This document shows positions 25,098-35,408 of a stretch of DNA of 64,000 nt, in pieces. Position 1 is the first letter of the stretch, and each line of letters opens with the position of its first letter. The stretch covers positions 1-64,000 of the forward strand of contig SCFE01000066.1 of assembly GCA_004352715.1 (NCBI GenBank), written 5' to 3'. Below the pieces are notes generated by a model. The model had not been told where the DNA came from. It was given only the letters and a program-made list of their open reading frames with translations, and made no database searches. This stretch comes from Hofstenia miamia (taxonomy: Eukaryota; Xenacoelomorpha; Acoela). The translations under genes and the position numbers were made by a program.

Positions 25098-25647
25098 ATT
25101 TATCAATTATTTAAATGTGAGTTATTTATTATGATATCCTAATATAGCTCTAAAACATGATTTCAGTCTCGGGCTTAATCCAACATATCCCAAGCCCGGC
25201 CCTAACCCGTCATAGCTAAAATGATTACAAGAAAGTTTTTATAAAAAATAAATAGAAACATATAATTGAAATGTTGCTGAAATGAAAAAACAAAATCGGA
25301 TTTATTGTTTATTGATTTAGAATTATTCTAATTATTGAAATAATTCATGTTATAAAATATCAAAGAGAAAGTATGTATATTAATACAAATTTGAGAAAAA
25401 TCTGAGCCCTTTGTACATAAATTGAAGGCATGGACCTTACCTGTTTAGTCATTACATCTCTGTTTTATTCAGTTACAACTAAGAGTCCTACACTTCTTTA
25501 AGTAAGTCAAAGAATATTAGTTTTCACTTTTCTTAAGAACTCGCTCACCGCCGTAAAATAAAGAAAACCCGTTGCTTATCAGATAAAAAGAATTAAAGAA
25601 AATCGAATTTATTTATGAAAATGGAAAATTTACTATATATATATATA

Positions 25648-27334
25648 CAGTGGCGACTCCATTTAACGAAGTTCGATTTAACGAAATACTCGATTTAACG
25701 AAACTTCGGCAGGGAACGGATTTGCCCAATGCATTTTAGACTCTATTTAACGAAATACTCACTATCCGCATCCGAAGCTACTTTTTCGGAACCAAGTCAA
25801 AATAATCAATACAAAATATTTCGATTTAACGAAACATTGCCGCTTTATTTCACTAGTTTTTAATTTTTATTTGTTTACATTTGTCTGTACTTGTTCCACA
25901 CAGAGTCTGTGCAGTGTGGTGCACACGGCACTAATTATTTTAACATTTCTTTCAATTTGTTTACTCAAAGAATTAACTTAAGTTTAGTTTATTTCTTTCA
26001 ATTGTGACGTACAACGTACAACGTACGCACTTCGTATAGCACAACTCAAAGAATTAACTTAATCTGTTGATAAAAAGAAAGCGATCTGCCATTACAAGCA
26101 AAACAATCCATCTGCGTCTCTGAAAACTTTAATTAACTATTTTTCCCAAGAATGGGGAATAAAAATTGGATTGTCAACAATGAGTGAAGTTCTGGGCAAC
26201 AGCAAGAAATGGCTTTCTGTTGATGGAAATGCAGATTTGGCTCACTTGAAGACCTGCAAACAGCCCAAATTGGAAGAAGCCTTGTATTTATGGTTTTTAC
26301 AGATGCAACATAAAAAGGTTGTTGTTTCAAATGAAATGCTTGTTGAAAAAGCAAGAAAATTTGGTGCTGCTTTGAAAATTGAAAACTTTCAATACTCGAA
26401 TGGATGGATCATAAAATTTAAACAGCGTCACAAAATATNGCAAAAGAATAACTTTATCTGTTGATAAAAAGAAAGCGATCTGCAATTACAAGCAAAACAA
26501 TCCATCTGCGTCTCTGAAAACTTTAATTAACTATTTTTCCCAAGAATGGGGAATAAAAATTGGATTGTCAACAATGAGTGAAGTTCTGGGCAACAGCAAG
26601 AAATGGCTTTCTGTTGATGGAAATGCAGATTTGGCTCACTTAAAGACCTGCCAACAGCCCAAATTGGAAGAAGCCTTGTATTTATGGTTTTTTACAGATG
26701 CAACATAAAAAGGTTGTTGTTTCAAACGAAATGCTTGTTGAAAAAGCAAGAAAATTTGGTGCTGCTTTGAAAATTGAAAACTTTCAATACTCAAATGGAT
26801 GGATCATAAAATTTAAACAGCGTCACAAAATATCAATGAAAAAAATCCACGGAGAAGCAGGGGCTTCGAACGTTAACGATATTGATGAAGGGAGACAAGA
26901 CTTAGTTGAGAGTTTATCCGGCTACAATCTGGATAATTTATATAACATGGACGAGACTGCTTTATTTTATAAGCTGCAACCAAACTCTACGCTCTCAACA
27001 AAAAATGTCAGCGGTNACAAGTAGCTGATTTTATATTTTCGTTCTTACTTAACATTCGTGCATATTTTCGTTATTTCGTTTCTACCAATAAAATATGACA
27101 GAGCTAGTATGCTAGCCATAAAATTTGTATGATACAAATCCCATCACTATGAATAAAGACTGTGCGTGGGCATTTAATTACGTCAGAAACCCCTGCACAC
27201 ACAAATAAAACGAAAATTAGATGCAAAATTCGTTAAAAAAATTTCGATTTGATGAAAAATCGATTTAACGAAATACTCGATTTAACGAAATATTCTTCGG
27301 GAACGAAGGGCTTCGTTAAATCGAGTCGCCACTG
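25648..27334 (+). mobile_element. Tigger/pogo-like DNA transposon
   Basis: The ends are CAGTGGCGACTCCATTTAAC and the reverse complement of CAGTGGCGACTCGATTTAAC, with one mismatch over 24 bases. Each end abuts a TA, the target expected for the Tc1/mariner-pogo group. Subterminal repeats of GATTTAACGAAA occur at both ends. The interior holds a broken pogo-type transposase (next entry). Excluding an internal duplication beside an N at 26,439, the element is about 1.3 kb and lacks most of the DDE domain. It is therefore an internally deleted, non-autonomous copy. Confidence 0.9.
26059..27023 (+). pseudogene. Tigger/pogo transposase, N-terminal half, duplicated
   Basis: The frame reads DKKKAICHYKQNNPSASLK, then a CENP-B-type helix-turn-helix, then the second DNA-binding domain (KQPKLEEALYLWFLQMQHK to IIKFKQRHKI). 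It ends shortly after NMDETALFY, which carries the first catalytic aspartate. The rest of the DDE domain is missing. The segment 26,059-26,437 is repeated as 26,453-26,836, joined at an N (26,439). The second copy differs by a few bases, including one extra T that shifts the frame near 26,690. A second N lies at 27,016. The protein would bind the element ends but could not catalyse transposition. Confidence 0.85.
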
Positions 27335-27989
27335 TATATATATATATATATATATAAATTTTCATAAAAATTTAACAATTATTCACTATATTTCTAAACA
27401 CAAACGTCTTCAATAAATTATGTACTCAAGAAACCGTATATATTAGTTGTTATATTATAACGAGTAAAACACAATGAATAATCAAAATAAATATTATTTT
27501 TACCAGTGTAATTAGGAAATTTCACCTAAAATAAGGACTTGATTTAAACTAAAAATGTACAGATTTGCATAAATATACTTTTTGTCTTGTAATTTTTTAA
27601 TAATAGATAATAATTTTCTATGAATACCAAGTTTTCAGTGCTATTGTCCTTAAATATATACCGCGTGCTATTGCGTGTTACCGGAAACTACGAATTTAGT
27701 TAATTATGCAAAGTTATCGGTCTATATCTATTATTTTTTTTAACTTTTTAATTATTTTATTGCATTTCTCATCTATTTTTACCCTATATTAGTGTTTATT
27801 TTGTCGGCGTGCACCCTATTCTATACCTTCGCATCGCCTGCACCCTCGCCGACTTAATTGTAAAATTAATTGAAAACAGCAAATAAAGAGAAAATTATAA
27901 AAAAAGTGTTTTTTTCAACACATGAATTTACACATAGTTATACAAGTTAAAGAAAAATATCATATTAATCTATTCATTTTGAGTGTTAA

Positions 27990-29837
27990 CCCTTTTAAAT
28001 GTGCAAGGATTAGCAATGAAAAGACATTTAACAATAATCTATTAACACAAAAAAGTGATATAAACAATTTTTGTAAGCCTTATAACTATTGAAGCTGCAT
28101 GGCAAATGAAATACTTTAGGTGTCACCTGTAGGTGACGTCGTTTTTTCAGAATTGAAAAATATATACAGGTCATGTAATAAAGCACTTTATCAGTTAATG
28201 TATAAATGAATTATTGGGGGAGAATTCAACTATTGCTTATTCTGTTTGTTTAAATAGTATGTCTCATGAACGTGAACAAATTATTCTTGCGGAATTTATT
28301 GAACTTTGGGAACAAAGGAAAATTGATAATGTCAAAGACGTTTACTTAGAGCCTCCAGATGATGAGATATGAGTGCCGCTGATTCTGGTGATGAAGATGA
28401 CGGTGATATAAGCCGACTTACTCATAGACAATTGGTACCAAATGTAATGATGACACACCATTTAGTAATATATCTGACAACGAATGTAATAGTGCAAACA
28501 GTGAAGAAATCTACAATGCAAAACCCTCAAAATGGAAAAAGAAAAATTTATTATTAAATAATAATATAATTGAACTAGATGTGATCAACAATTATGCTGC
28601 TGAAAATAGTGAAATACCACCACTTGATTCATTTAATCTATTGCTTCCCCAATAGGTAATTCAACATATTAGAAACATGAGTAATTTGTATTCATTGCCA
28701 AACAATAATCAATTGGCTGTTTCTATACAGGAAGTTCAAGCATGCATTGTGCAATCTTGCTACTTACTGGCTATTTGACCTAAAAAAAGATTGATGTTAT
28801 GGGAATGTTCATCAGATACCCATAATGACATCGTATCAAAAAGCATATTTCGAAATTGTTTCAAAGAGATTCGCAAATACATACGTTTGGGTGACAACAC
28901 CTATAATGATTCAAAAGATAAGTTATTTTAACATTTTGATAAAATTATTTCGTGAAAATTGTCAATTAGATTCAAAACAATCGGTTGAATCGCTTGCAAG
29001 CAGCATATTCATGGTAAGCCAATTAGATTTGCAAAGTATGGGGTGTGGCTAATCGTCACGGTTACCTTCATTCATTTGAACCTTACCAAGGTTCAAAATC
29101 TGCAACTTTACCCATGGAAAAATTTGTACTTGAAGCTACAGTCATTTTATTAATGCGCAGCAGACTTTCCGACAATTAACAGATCTTTCCACCTATTTAT
29201 GGATAATTTTTTTCATTAGTCACAAATTGTTGCCACTATTGAATAGCAAGGGTGTTCAAGCAACAGGCACTGGTCGACCAAACCAAACAAACAATTTTCC
29301 ACTTGTATGCATTGCTAAAATGAAAAACAAGACAGGCGGATGCTATGAAATTTGCTTGGATGCAACTAATGGTGTAATTTTTACAAGATGGAACGACAAC
29401 AGAGTTGTCACTATAGGATCAAACATGTATGGGGCAAATCCCTGTAAAAATATAAATTGCATAAGAGGACCAGCTAGTAGTGAGAGACCAAAAAAAATAT
29501 TCGTTGTAATGTGGATAGTCGAGTACAAGATGATATCCGCAATGAGGGCATTGATGATAATCGAATAAAAAGAAATCATTGCAAATGTGCCTTATGTTAT
29601 CAAAGAACCGGAGAGCATTGCCTAAAATGCAATGTGGGCTTACATATAGAGTGCTTGCATGTATTTCATGACTTGTAATATTAATGATTTTTGTATTGTG
29701 ACGGGGTCACAAATAGGTTCCATAGTTATGGTAGTGAAAAATTCCAAAATATTTAGTTTAAAAATTGAACAATTTAAACTGAATATGAGAAAAGAAATAG
29801 AAATTGGCTTAAGTAATTACCTATAGCATTTAATGGG
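27990..29837 (+). mobile_element. piggyBac-like element, provisional ends
   Basis: A TTAA at 27,986-27,989 is followed by CCCTTTTAAATG. About 160 bases after the transposase stop, the reverse complement reads CCCATTAAATG, next to TTAC rather than TTAA. A TTAA target and CCC ends are usual for this superfamily. A near-palindrome GTCACCTGTAGGTGAC at 28,122-28,137 could be a subterminal site. The match between the ends is short, so the limits are tentative, but the enclosed gene is clearly piggyBac-type. Confidence 0.55.
28259..29678 (+). pseudogene. piggyBac-type transposase, frameshifted
   Basis: An ATG at 28,259 opens a frame (EREQIILAEFIELWEQ) that soon shifts. Later blocks include KPSKWKKKN, SSDTHNDIVSKSIF, YIRLGDNTYND, GYLHSFEPYQG, an open block at 29,227-29,568 with GVQATGTGRPNQTNN, and DATNGVIFTRWNDN. 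The last block ends in a cysteine/histidine-rich tail (CKCALC, HCLKCNVGLHIEC) before TAA at 29,676-29,678. The VMATGTxRxxR-like and W-x-DN blocks and the RING-like tail are diagnostic of piggyBac transposases, whose catalytic triad is Asp-Asp-Asp. At least five frameshifts or stops inactivate it. Part of the middle, including the usual MG-x-VDxxDQ block, appears lost. Confidence 0.85.
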
Positions 29838-31009
29838 TTACATACAATTCAAGAAATGCGAAAAAACAAAGATCTCCTGTAAATACTTACGCGAAATAAG
29901 CTTTGAAAACGTAGTGGTGAGCAAAACACCTATTCGATTTTGAACTCGAAATTTTAAAGTATTTTTGTTAAGAAAAGGCCAATTTTTTGGTAAATTTTCT
30001 AAGGTCATGGATTAAATTACTAATTGTCAGTTTGTTCAACACCTCAGTCATTATCGCTATCACCAAATTTCACATTCTTCAAATATTGAGTTGTAATGTA
30101 ATTCTATGAAAATTACCCTCATGAATGTATTTTTAATTTACTATTATAATTTTCGGGTTTTTGTGATTCAAATATTATTTCAAGCACAAAAAAATTTACA
30201 TTTATCTTAGCAGGCTGACATAACTTGACTGAAAGAAAGATTTTTTAGTAATTTGAGTTTTAAAACACAACCTCAAGAGTCAGGATGCTTCATAAATTGT
30301 GATTAAGGATGCTTCATAAAATGTGATTAAAGACATTCAGAAAATGCATATTTAATGATATTAATTTATGTGTAATAATAAAATTCATTTGTCTCTATGT
30401 CAATTAAAATTTTTAAGTATAAAAACACATCCTAAATGTGGAAACCATGATTTTTCCAAAAAATTATGAAACATGAAAAACAAAAACTTGAGCACTAAAT
30501 GTGCAACTTCAGCTTGTCTTAAAAACCCTAGGTTGAAATTTATAAAATCCAAATTTAAGTAAATGACTATTTTGATTAATATTTAGGCAATTTGAAGATT
30601 CAAAATATGATGTTTGTAAACATACATTCAATTGTTTATAATCAAGTAAAATTTTCATCATCTTCATTAATTTAATTTAAATTTTAACATGCAAACTTTA
30701 ACCCCATCCATAATTTTAAACATAACTCAGAGACTGTTTTCTTAAATAATCTGTACTTCCATGACTTTTTTTCTTAAACTCTATCAGCAACTATTGATGA
30801 AAAATTATGCAGATAGTAATAGTGATTTGAAAAAGCCAATGAAAAACTGTAATTTCCTGAGAGTTTTAAAAATATCAATTTTGAATGTAATACTATTAAA
30901 TGAAACCAATGCAAAATTATAATAAGATGTTTTCTATGTTTTGTTTACATTATAGGAATTTCTCTTGATTCCTATTTAGTAATATTTCTAGCATTTTGTG
31001 TCAATATTG
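29838..31009. other. Noncoding A+T-rich stretch with a small tandem repeat
   Basis: The only structure seen is a two-copy 24-base repeat of GGATGCTTCATAAA at 30,283-30,330. Confidence 0.45.
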
Positions 31010-31189
31010 TGCAGTTGGTACATTTTATCAACATATGAAATTTTGAAACTGACATAGGGAACCTTGAGATTGACATAGCACATCATTATGACAATATGAA
31101 CAAAAATTTAGCATGAATGAGGTATATGTATTAATAATATCAAAAGAGACATCAAATGCCCTAGAAAAGATGCTTGGGGAACTCCACTT

Positions 31190-31998
31190 GATACTGATAA
31201 TCATGATGATTTAATCCCATTTATTTGAACATATTGGTAACGATTATATAAATATGAGTGTAAAAGCCTTAATAGATCACCTCCAAAGTTAAATGATATA
31301 AGTTAGACATTAATAAGCTATGAGATAACTTATCAAATGCCTTTGTAACATCAGAGTATAAAATAAATATGTCTTTGTTTTCATCAAAACGCTTGTAAAT
31401 TAAATCCATAAATTCTAAAAGCTGTATTACAGTAGATTTATATTATAAGAATCCATATTGAAAATGTGAAATTTTTTCAGAAACAATCGGATATAACTTC
31501 TTAAATAGTATCTTTTCAAAAACTAGCGATAATTTTGGCAATAAACTAATTGGTCTATAGTTTATGCATTTGGTTGAACCAGCTTTGTGTATTGGAGTGA
31601 TTTGGGCAATTTTCCATAAACTAGGATAATGACAACTCGAAATAATGTGCTTGAATAGCTGTAATACATGTGGTGTAAGATGTTTGGCAAAAGCTTTAAG
31701 AAATTCTAAAGGAAGATTATCATTAGATTGTCCAGAAACTGATAAAAAATTTAACTCAGTTAGTACATCATCATATGTTATTTCAATTTCAATAGTATTG
31801 AATTGTGAATTAGGAAAAGTATTGAAGTTTTTATTGCCCGTTGAATAAACTGAAGCAAAGAATTCATTAAAAGTATTCGCAATATCAGAGTTAGTGATTA
31901 AGTTGTAATCTAGACTAATTGCTAAAATATTATGCTTGACTTCAAAAAACTCAGATAAATATTTTAATGCACAGATACGAAAATTTTAAATGACCCAN
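31190..31998 (-). pseudogene. LINE reverse transcriptase, N-terminal half
   Basis: On the minus strand one nearly continuous reading runs from the connector before the fingers into the palm: NTFNEFFASVYSTGNKNFN, ITPIHKAGSTKCINYRPISL, LLPKLSLVFEKILFKKLYP, QYGFL and LYSDVTKAFDKLSHSLL. NYRPISLLP and the D-x-TKAFD block with the first catalytic aspartate are standard for CR1/jockey-clade LINEs. One in-frame stop sits after QYGFL. The FADD block and C-terminus are not present. The 5' side is lost at the N run 31,999-32,009, and part of it is repeated at 32,110-32,262. Confidence 0.85.
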
Positions 31999-32262
31999 NN
32001 NNNNNNNNNTCAGAGATCAACAGAGCATATGAATTGAACTCAATGAAAGATTTTAAAAATATGTTATTCAAAGAGAAGAATGCCCCAGAGATAAGATTTA
32101 GAACCTCANTGAATAAACTGAAGCAAAGAATTCATTAAAAGTATTCGCAATATCAGAGTTAGTGATTAAGTTGTAATCTAGACTAATTGCTAAAATATTA
32201 TGCTTGACTTCAAAAAACTCAGATAAATATTTTAATGCACAGATACGAAAATTTTAAATGAC
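31999..32262. other. Probable assembly join with a misplaced fragment
   Basis: After 11 Ns, 32,010-32,108 reproduces about 99 bases of element 1 (about 43,424-43,522). A single N at 32,109 follows, and then 31,842-31,998 is repeated as 32,110-32,262 and beyond. A retroelement scrap between two copies of one LINE segment, with N at both edges, is the mark of gap filling rather than insertion. Confidence 0.75.
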
Positions 32263-32759
32263 CCATCTTATGTTATTAATCTTCATACCTCATTCATGCA
32301 AAATTTTTGTTCATATTGTCATAACAATTTGCTATGTCAATCTCAAGGTTCCCTATGTTGATTTCAAGATTTCATATGTTGATAAATAGTACCAACCCTT
32401 TTATTATTTCTATTGTATAAAAGCTATTTGGCATAAATGTAATAACATAATTGGTTTTTCTTAAAAATTCTTAAGTTAGATACTTATGAATATTTAATTG
32501 CAAGAAAATTTGACCAAGGAGTCTTTCATATTTCAATTTTTATTATCAATAGTAAAAATATTTTTCAATATTCTTTGGTAATTTCCTGACAATCTTTAGA
32601 ATAGATTCTGTTAATAGATAGAGTTTGTATGTTGACAAAAAGTACCAATCATATTGTGCAATTTAGACCATTTGCTGCATAACCAAATTATAATGCACAT
32701 AATTTGTAAAATGGTTTTGCCAAGACATTCATGTCAAAGTATCTCCACACCAAATTTTG

Positions 32760-33416
32760 TGTTACATAAAAAACCCCAGTTAAAATTGTGTTAAACAATT
32801 CAATGAACTAAAATTTGAATAAAGCCTTATTCATGGGACCAACTTTGGTTTTATACAGATTTAAGCTTGCAAAGTTATTGTAACAACACACTAAGCTAGC
32901 AAATGGTCTTTTGGTTTATTCCAATTGTAGAGTCACTCAGGGCCCCTTTTTATATTACATTAATCTATTTTAAATTTTGTAATTTCAAGCTAAGTTGCTC
33001 CATCATTAACTTTAGCGACATCATGGTAACATATGTATATGATTCCCAATTTGAGTGTAGTATTATGAACGCATGATTAATTGTCCCCTTGATTTCACAT
33101 GATGTGTTATTGCTCTAATATAGTATGGATGCTTGAATGAATTTAACACAGAATTATATTTTCATTATTATGATTTACAGTTTCAGCTAGCTATATTTAT
33201 TTAGACAATTCCAAATGCCTCATTATATGGCATAACTCTTTTTTCAGTGGCTATACAGCTAACCTCTTCTTCATCTTCATTAGAGAATTCTAAATTCTTA
33301 TTCACTTTGCACTCTTGTCATTTTTTTAGAATAGGTGCTCCTAAGTTTGCACATTTCTACCTATGTAAGGCTAACAAGAATGCCTTTAAGCTAGCATTCT
33401 GTTACATCCCCCCTCC
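32760..33416 (-). mobile_element. 3' LTR of element 2
   Basis: Read on the minus strand it opens TGTAACAGAATG directly after a purine run (GGAGGGGGGA) and closes TTTTTTATGTAACA, giving TG...CA ends and 657 bases. A TATAAAAA box lies at 32,947-32,954 (minus), with downstream AATAA words. It follows the tail of the element-2 coding region. No second LTR of this sequence is in the window, so the call rests on the ends, the polypurine tract and the context. Confidence 0.55.
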
Positions 33417-33509
33417 AGCTTGGCATTTTACTCAAGCAGCTCTGATCTCTCTCATGAACAAGAGTGTGCACTTCTTCCACTGAGACTCTTGATTGTTTGC
33501 CTTGCTACT
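33417..33509 (-). pseudogene. Element 2, last part of ORF3 and polypurine tract
   Basis: This is the continuation of the minus-strand element-2 coding region across the element-1 insertion. Removing element 1 and one GTAT joins EIILKLTKTRNI (from 46.7 kb) to the reading here. That reading ends at a TGA close to the polypurine tract, as in elements 1 and 3. Confidence 0.6.
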
Positions 33510-34011
33510 GTATTGTAGCATAATCCAAAGAAAATGCTGCTAATGAAGAAAGAAGATCAGATGATTAGTTGAAACTATTATCAAAATATGATTACTTAGA
33601 AAAACAATTTAAGTTTAATTATCAGAATTATCTTTGTAAAATGGTCGAATTTTGACAAAACAAAGGGGGCGAATTCACTTCCATTATCTTCAGCCATTTT
33701 GGCAAATGACATAAATTTGAATTTCAAACAACAGGTACTTTTTCAAAGTTAACTATAAATAGAGTGTAAATCAATTTGGAATTTGTTGAAGTAAATTCTT
33801 TGAAAGTCTTATCTTTAGATTTTACATTGCTATGCTTATTTATACAGAATGTCAAGCTAAATGGTAAATTCAGTAGTAGTGGTTTGGTATCAGGAGCGAC
33901 TTGAGGGTCCTTGATCCAAACCATGAACCTGCATTTATGTTAGTTGTACAAATGGGAGTTTTTCTCCATTTAGCTGGCTATCAATTTGATCATTTACATG
34001 TAACCAATAAN

Positions 34012-34350
34012 GGAAGAAAGGACACAAAAGAGATGAGTGCCACAAGCAAATAAACATGATTGGAGAAGAGCAAGGGTACTTCGAAGATGAAGACTTAATA
34101 GAATCAGAGGGGGAAATAAACGAAGAACCCCAAATAGAAGAAGAATTGGAAAACTAAATGGAGTGCCAACTCTTAAAAACCGCGCAGCAATAATGATCAT
34201 GGCAAACATGGATACAGTAAATACAATGACAATATCAGTTAACGGAATAATGATAAAAGCAACCATTGATATGGGAGCAGCGACTTTGATAATTATGGAC
34301 TACTGTGCAGCAAAGCTAGGTTTTACAAGAGAGGATCTCACCTAGTGTAA
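34012..34350 (+). pseudogene. Misplaced gag-protease fragment inside LTR
   Basis: Bounded by single Ns, this patch encodes the end of a gag (KGHK, then DECHKQINMIG, then an acidic tail) and a protease start with ATIDMGAATLIIMD. It aligns with 36,880-37,200 of element 1 but is clearly diverged, so it derives from a third family member. Confidence 0.8.
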
Positions 34351-34427
34351 NCTTCCATTATTTTCAGCCATTTTGGCAGATGACATAAATTTGAATTTCA
34401 AACAACAAGTACTTTTTCAAAGTTAAC

Positions 34428-34435
34428 TATAAATA
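34428..34435 (+). promoter_or_regulatory. LTR TATA box
   Basis: TATAAATA sits in the context ACTATAAATAGAGTG. The same context recurs in the solo LTR at 59.6 kb, at 62,692-62,699 and at 55,230-55,237. Its position in the middle of each LTR fits the U3/R promoter. Confidence 0.65.
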
Positions 34436-35104
34436 GAGTGTAAATCAGTTTGGAATTTGTTGAAGTAAATTCTTTGAAAATCTTATTCTTAGATTTTATA
34501 TTGGTTTGATTATTTATACACAATGTCAAGCTAAACAGTAAATGCAGTAGTAGTGGTTTGGGCACATATTGGGAGTGACTCAAGGGTCCTTGATCCAAAC
34601 CATGAACCTGCATTTATGTTAGATGTACAAATATTAGTTTTTCTCTGTTTAGCTGGCTATTGATTTGATTGTTTACATGTAACCAATAATTAACATTGGT
34701 GAAAAAAGGGCTGGATAGCCTACCATAGGTTATACATATTTTATCTTATAGACTTAGGTGACCTATAATAGACCAATAAGAGACCAAGCATGTATTATGT
34801 TATTTAAATGTAAGGTAGGAAGCTGCAATTTATTATGTAACCTATTTTAATTAACTTAATTAAAGCCAATAGTTTTCAGTAATGGCTAAAGTGATAATTA
34901 TTAAGCAGCTAGTGACATTGCAAAGTTGTGAAATGAATTAAATACACTATACAAATTGAGTTTAATTCAGTTACAATTAGCATTGAGAACTACACTGAGT
35001 TAGGATAGGGAACACATAAGAACTTTGTTGAGCTGAGGTTCAGAGCTAATAACAGTTTAAAAGAATCATTTAACCTACATCAACGCTTGGTGGCAGATGC
35101 TACA

Positions 35105-35120
35105 TGGTGACTGTGACAGA
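35105..35120 (+). promoter_or_regulatory. Primer-binding site candidate
   Basis: Directly after the LTR comes TGGTGACTGTGACAG; element 3 has TGGTGACCATGACAG at 51,594. The first eight bases TGGTGACC pair with a tRNA 3' end GGTCACCA, as in animal tRNA-Trp, but the match falls off beyond that. The site is well placed; the tRNA is an inference. Confidence 0.5.
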
Positions 35121-35408
35121 TAAAGAACAACAGAAGAAGAAAAATCAGTTCAAAATCTGAACTCAGAACTTAAAGTCAACAAAGAACCAGAGCAACCAAA
35201 TTGCAGAAAACATGCAAGGAAGCAGATGTAACATAAAGCCAGCTATGAGTCAACAACTACAACTATACCTAATGTAGAGCAGGGGAAAGACAACAAGTCA
35301 CACTGATTGACCAGCCACTACTATTTGTACTTAAAGATGCCAAACACATGAGGAAAGAAAGGTAGTGCCAAGGCAGGCACAAACAGAACAACCCCCACCC
35401 TAAGGAGA

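Larger units (their letters stand above)
23737..27857. mobile_element. 4.1-kb structure with long inverted arms ending in TTAA
   Basis: The left end TTAAGTGGCGAAGGTGCAG (23,737) matches the reverse complement of the right end, TTAAGTCGGCGAGGGTGCAG (27,857). Similarity continues inward for roughly 320 bases on each side: shared words include GAAATAAACACT-like blocks, TTTGCATAATTAA-like blocks and GGTAACACGC. Between the arms lie the inverted copy of the 18.37-kb repeat, a minisatellite and a Tigger-like element. It may be an old DNA transposon with long terminal inverted repeats and a TTAA target, later invaded by others, or two opposed copies of one dispersed repeat. Confidence 0.5.
31010..32400. 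repeat. Inverted arms flanking a LINE fragment
   Basis: The segment 31,010-31,130 (TTATCAACATATGAAA, then CATAGGGAACCTTGAGATTG, then GCATGAATGAGGTAT) is repeated in reverse complement at about 32,285-32,400 with roughly 10% differences. The LINE reverse transcriptase lies between them. Target-site logic cannot explain inverted arms around a LINE, so an older foldback element or an inversion is likely. Confidence 0.6.
33514..35104 (+). repeat. 5' LTR of element 1 (with misassembled patch)
   Basis: It runs from TGTAGCATAATCC to GATGCTACA. Between Ns at 34,011 and 34,351 sits a 339-base patch from another copy's gag-protease region, and the LTR segment 33,677-34,010 is then repeated from 34,352. 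Without the patch and repeat the LTR is about 920 bases. Compared with the 3' LTR it also lacks about 190 bases after GAGCTAAT, at a short AAT microhomology. Confidence 0.85.

Noticed and set aside
33247-33483. 78-codon plus-strand frame before element 1
   Set aside because: It is the complement of the element-2 3' LTR and polypurine tract.
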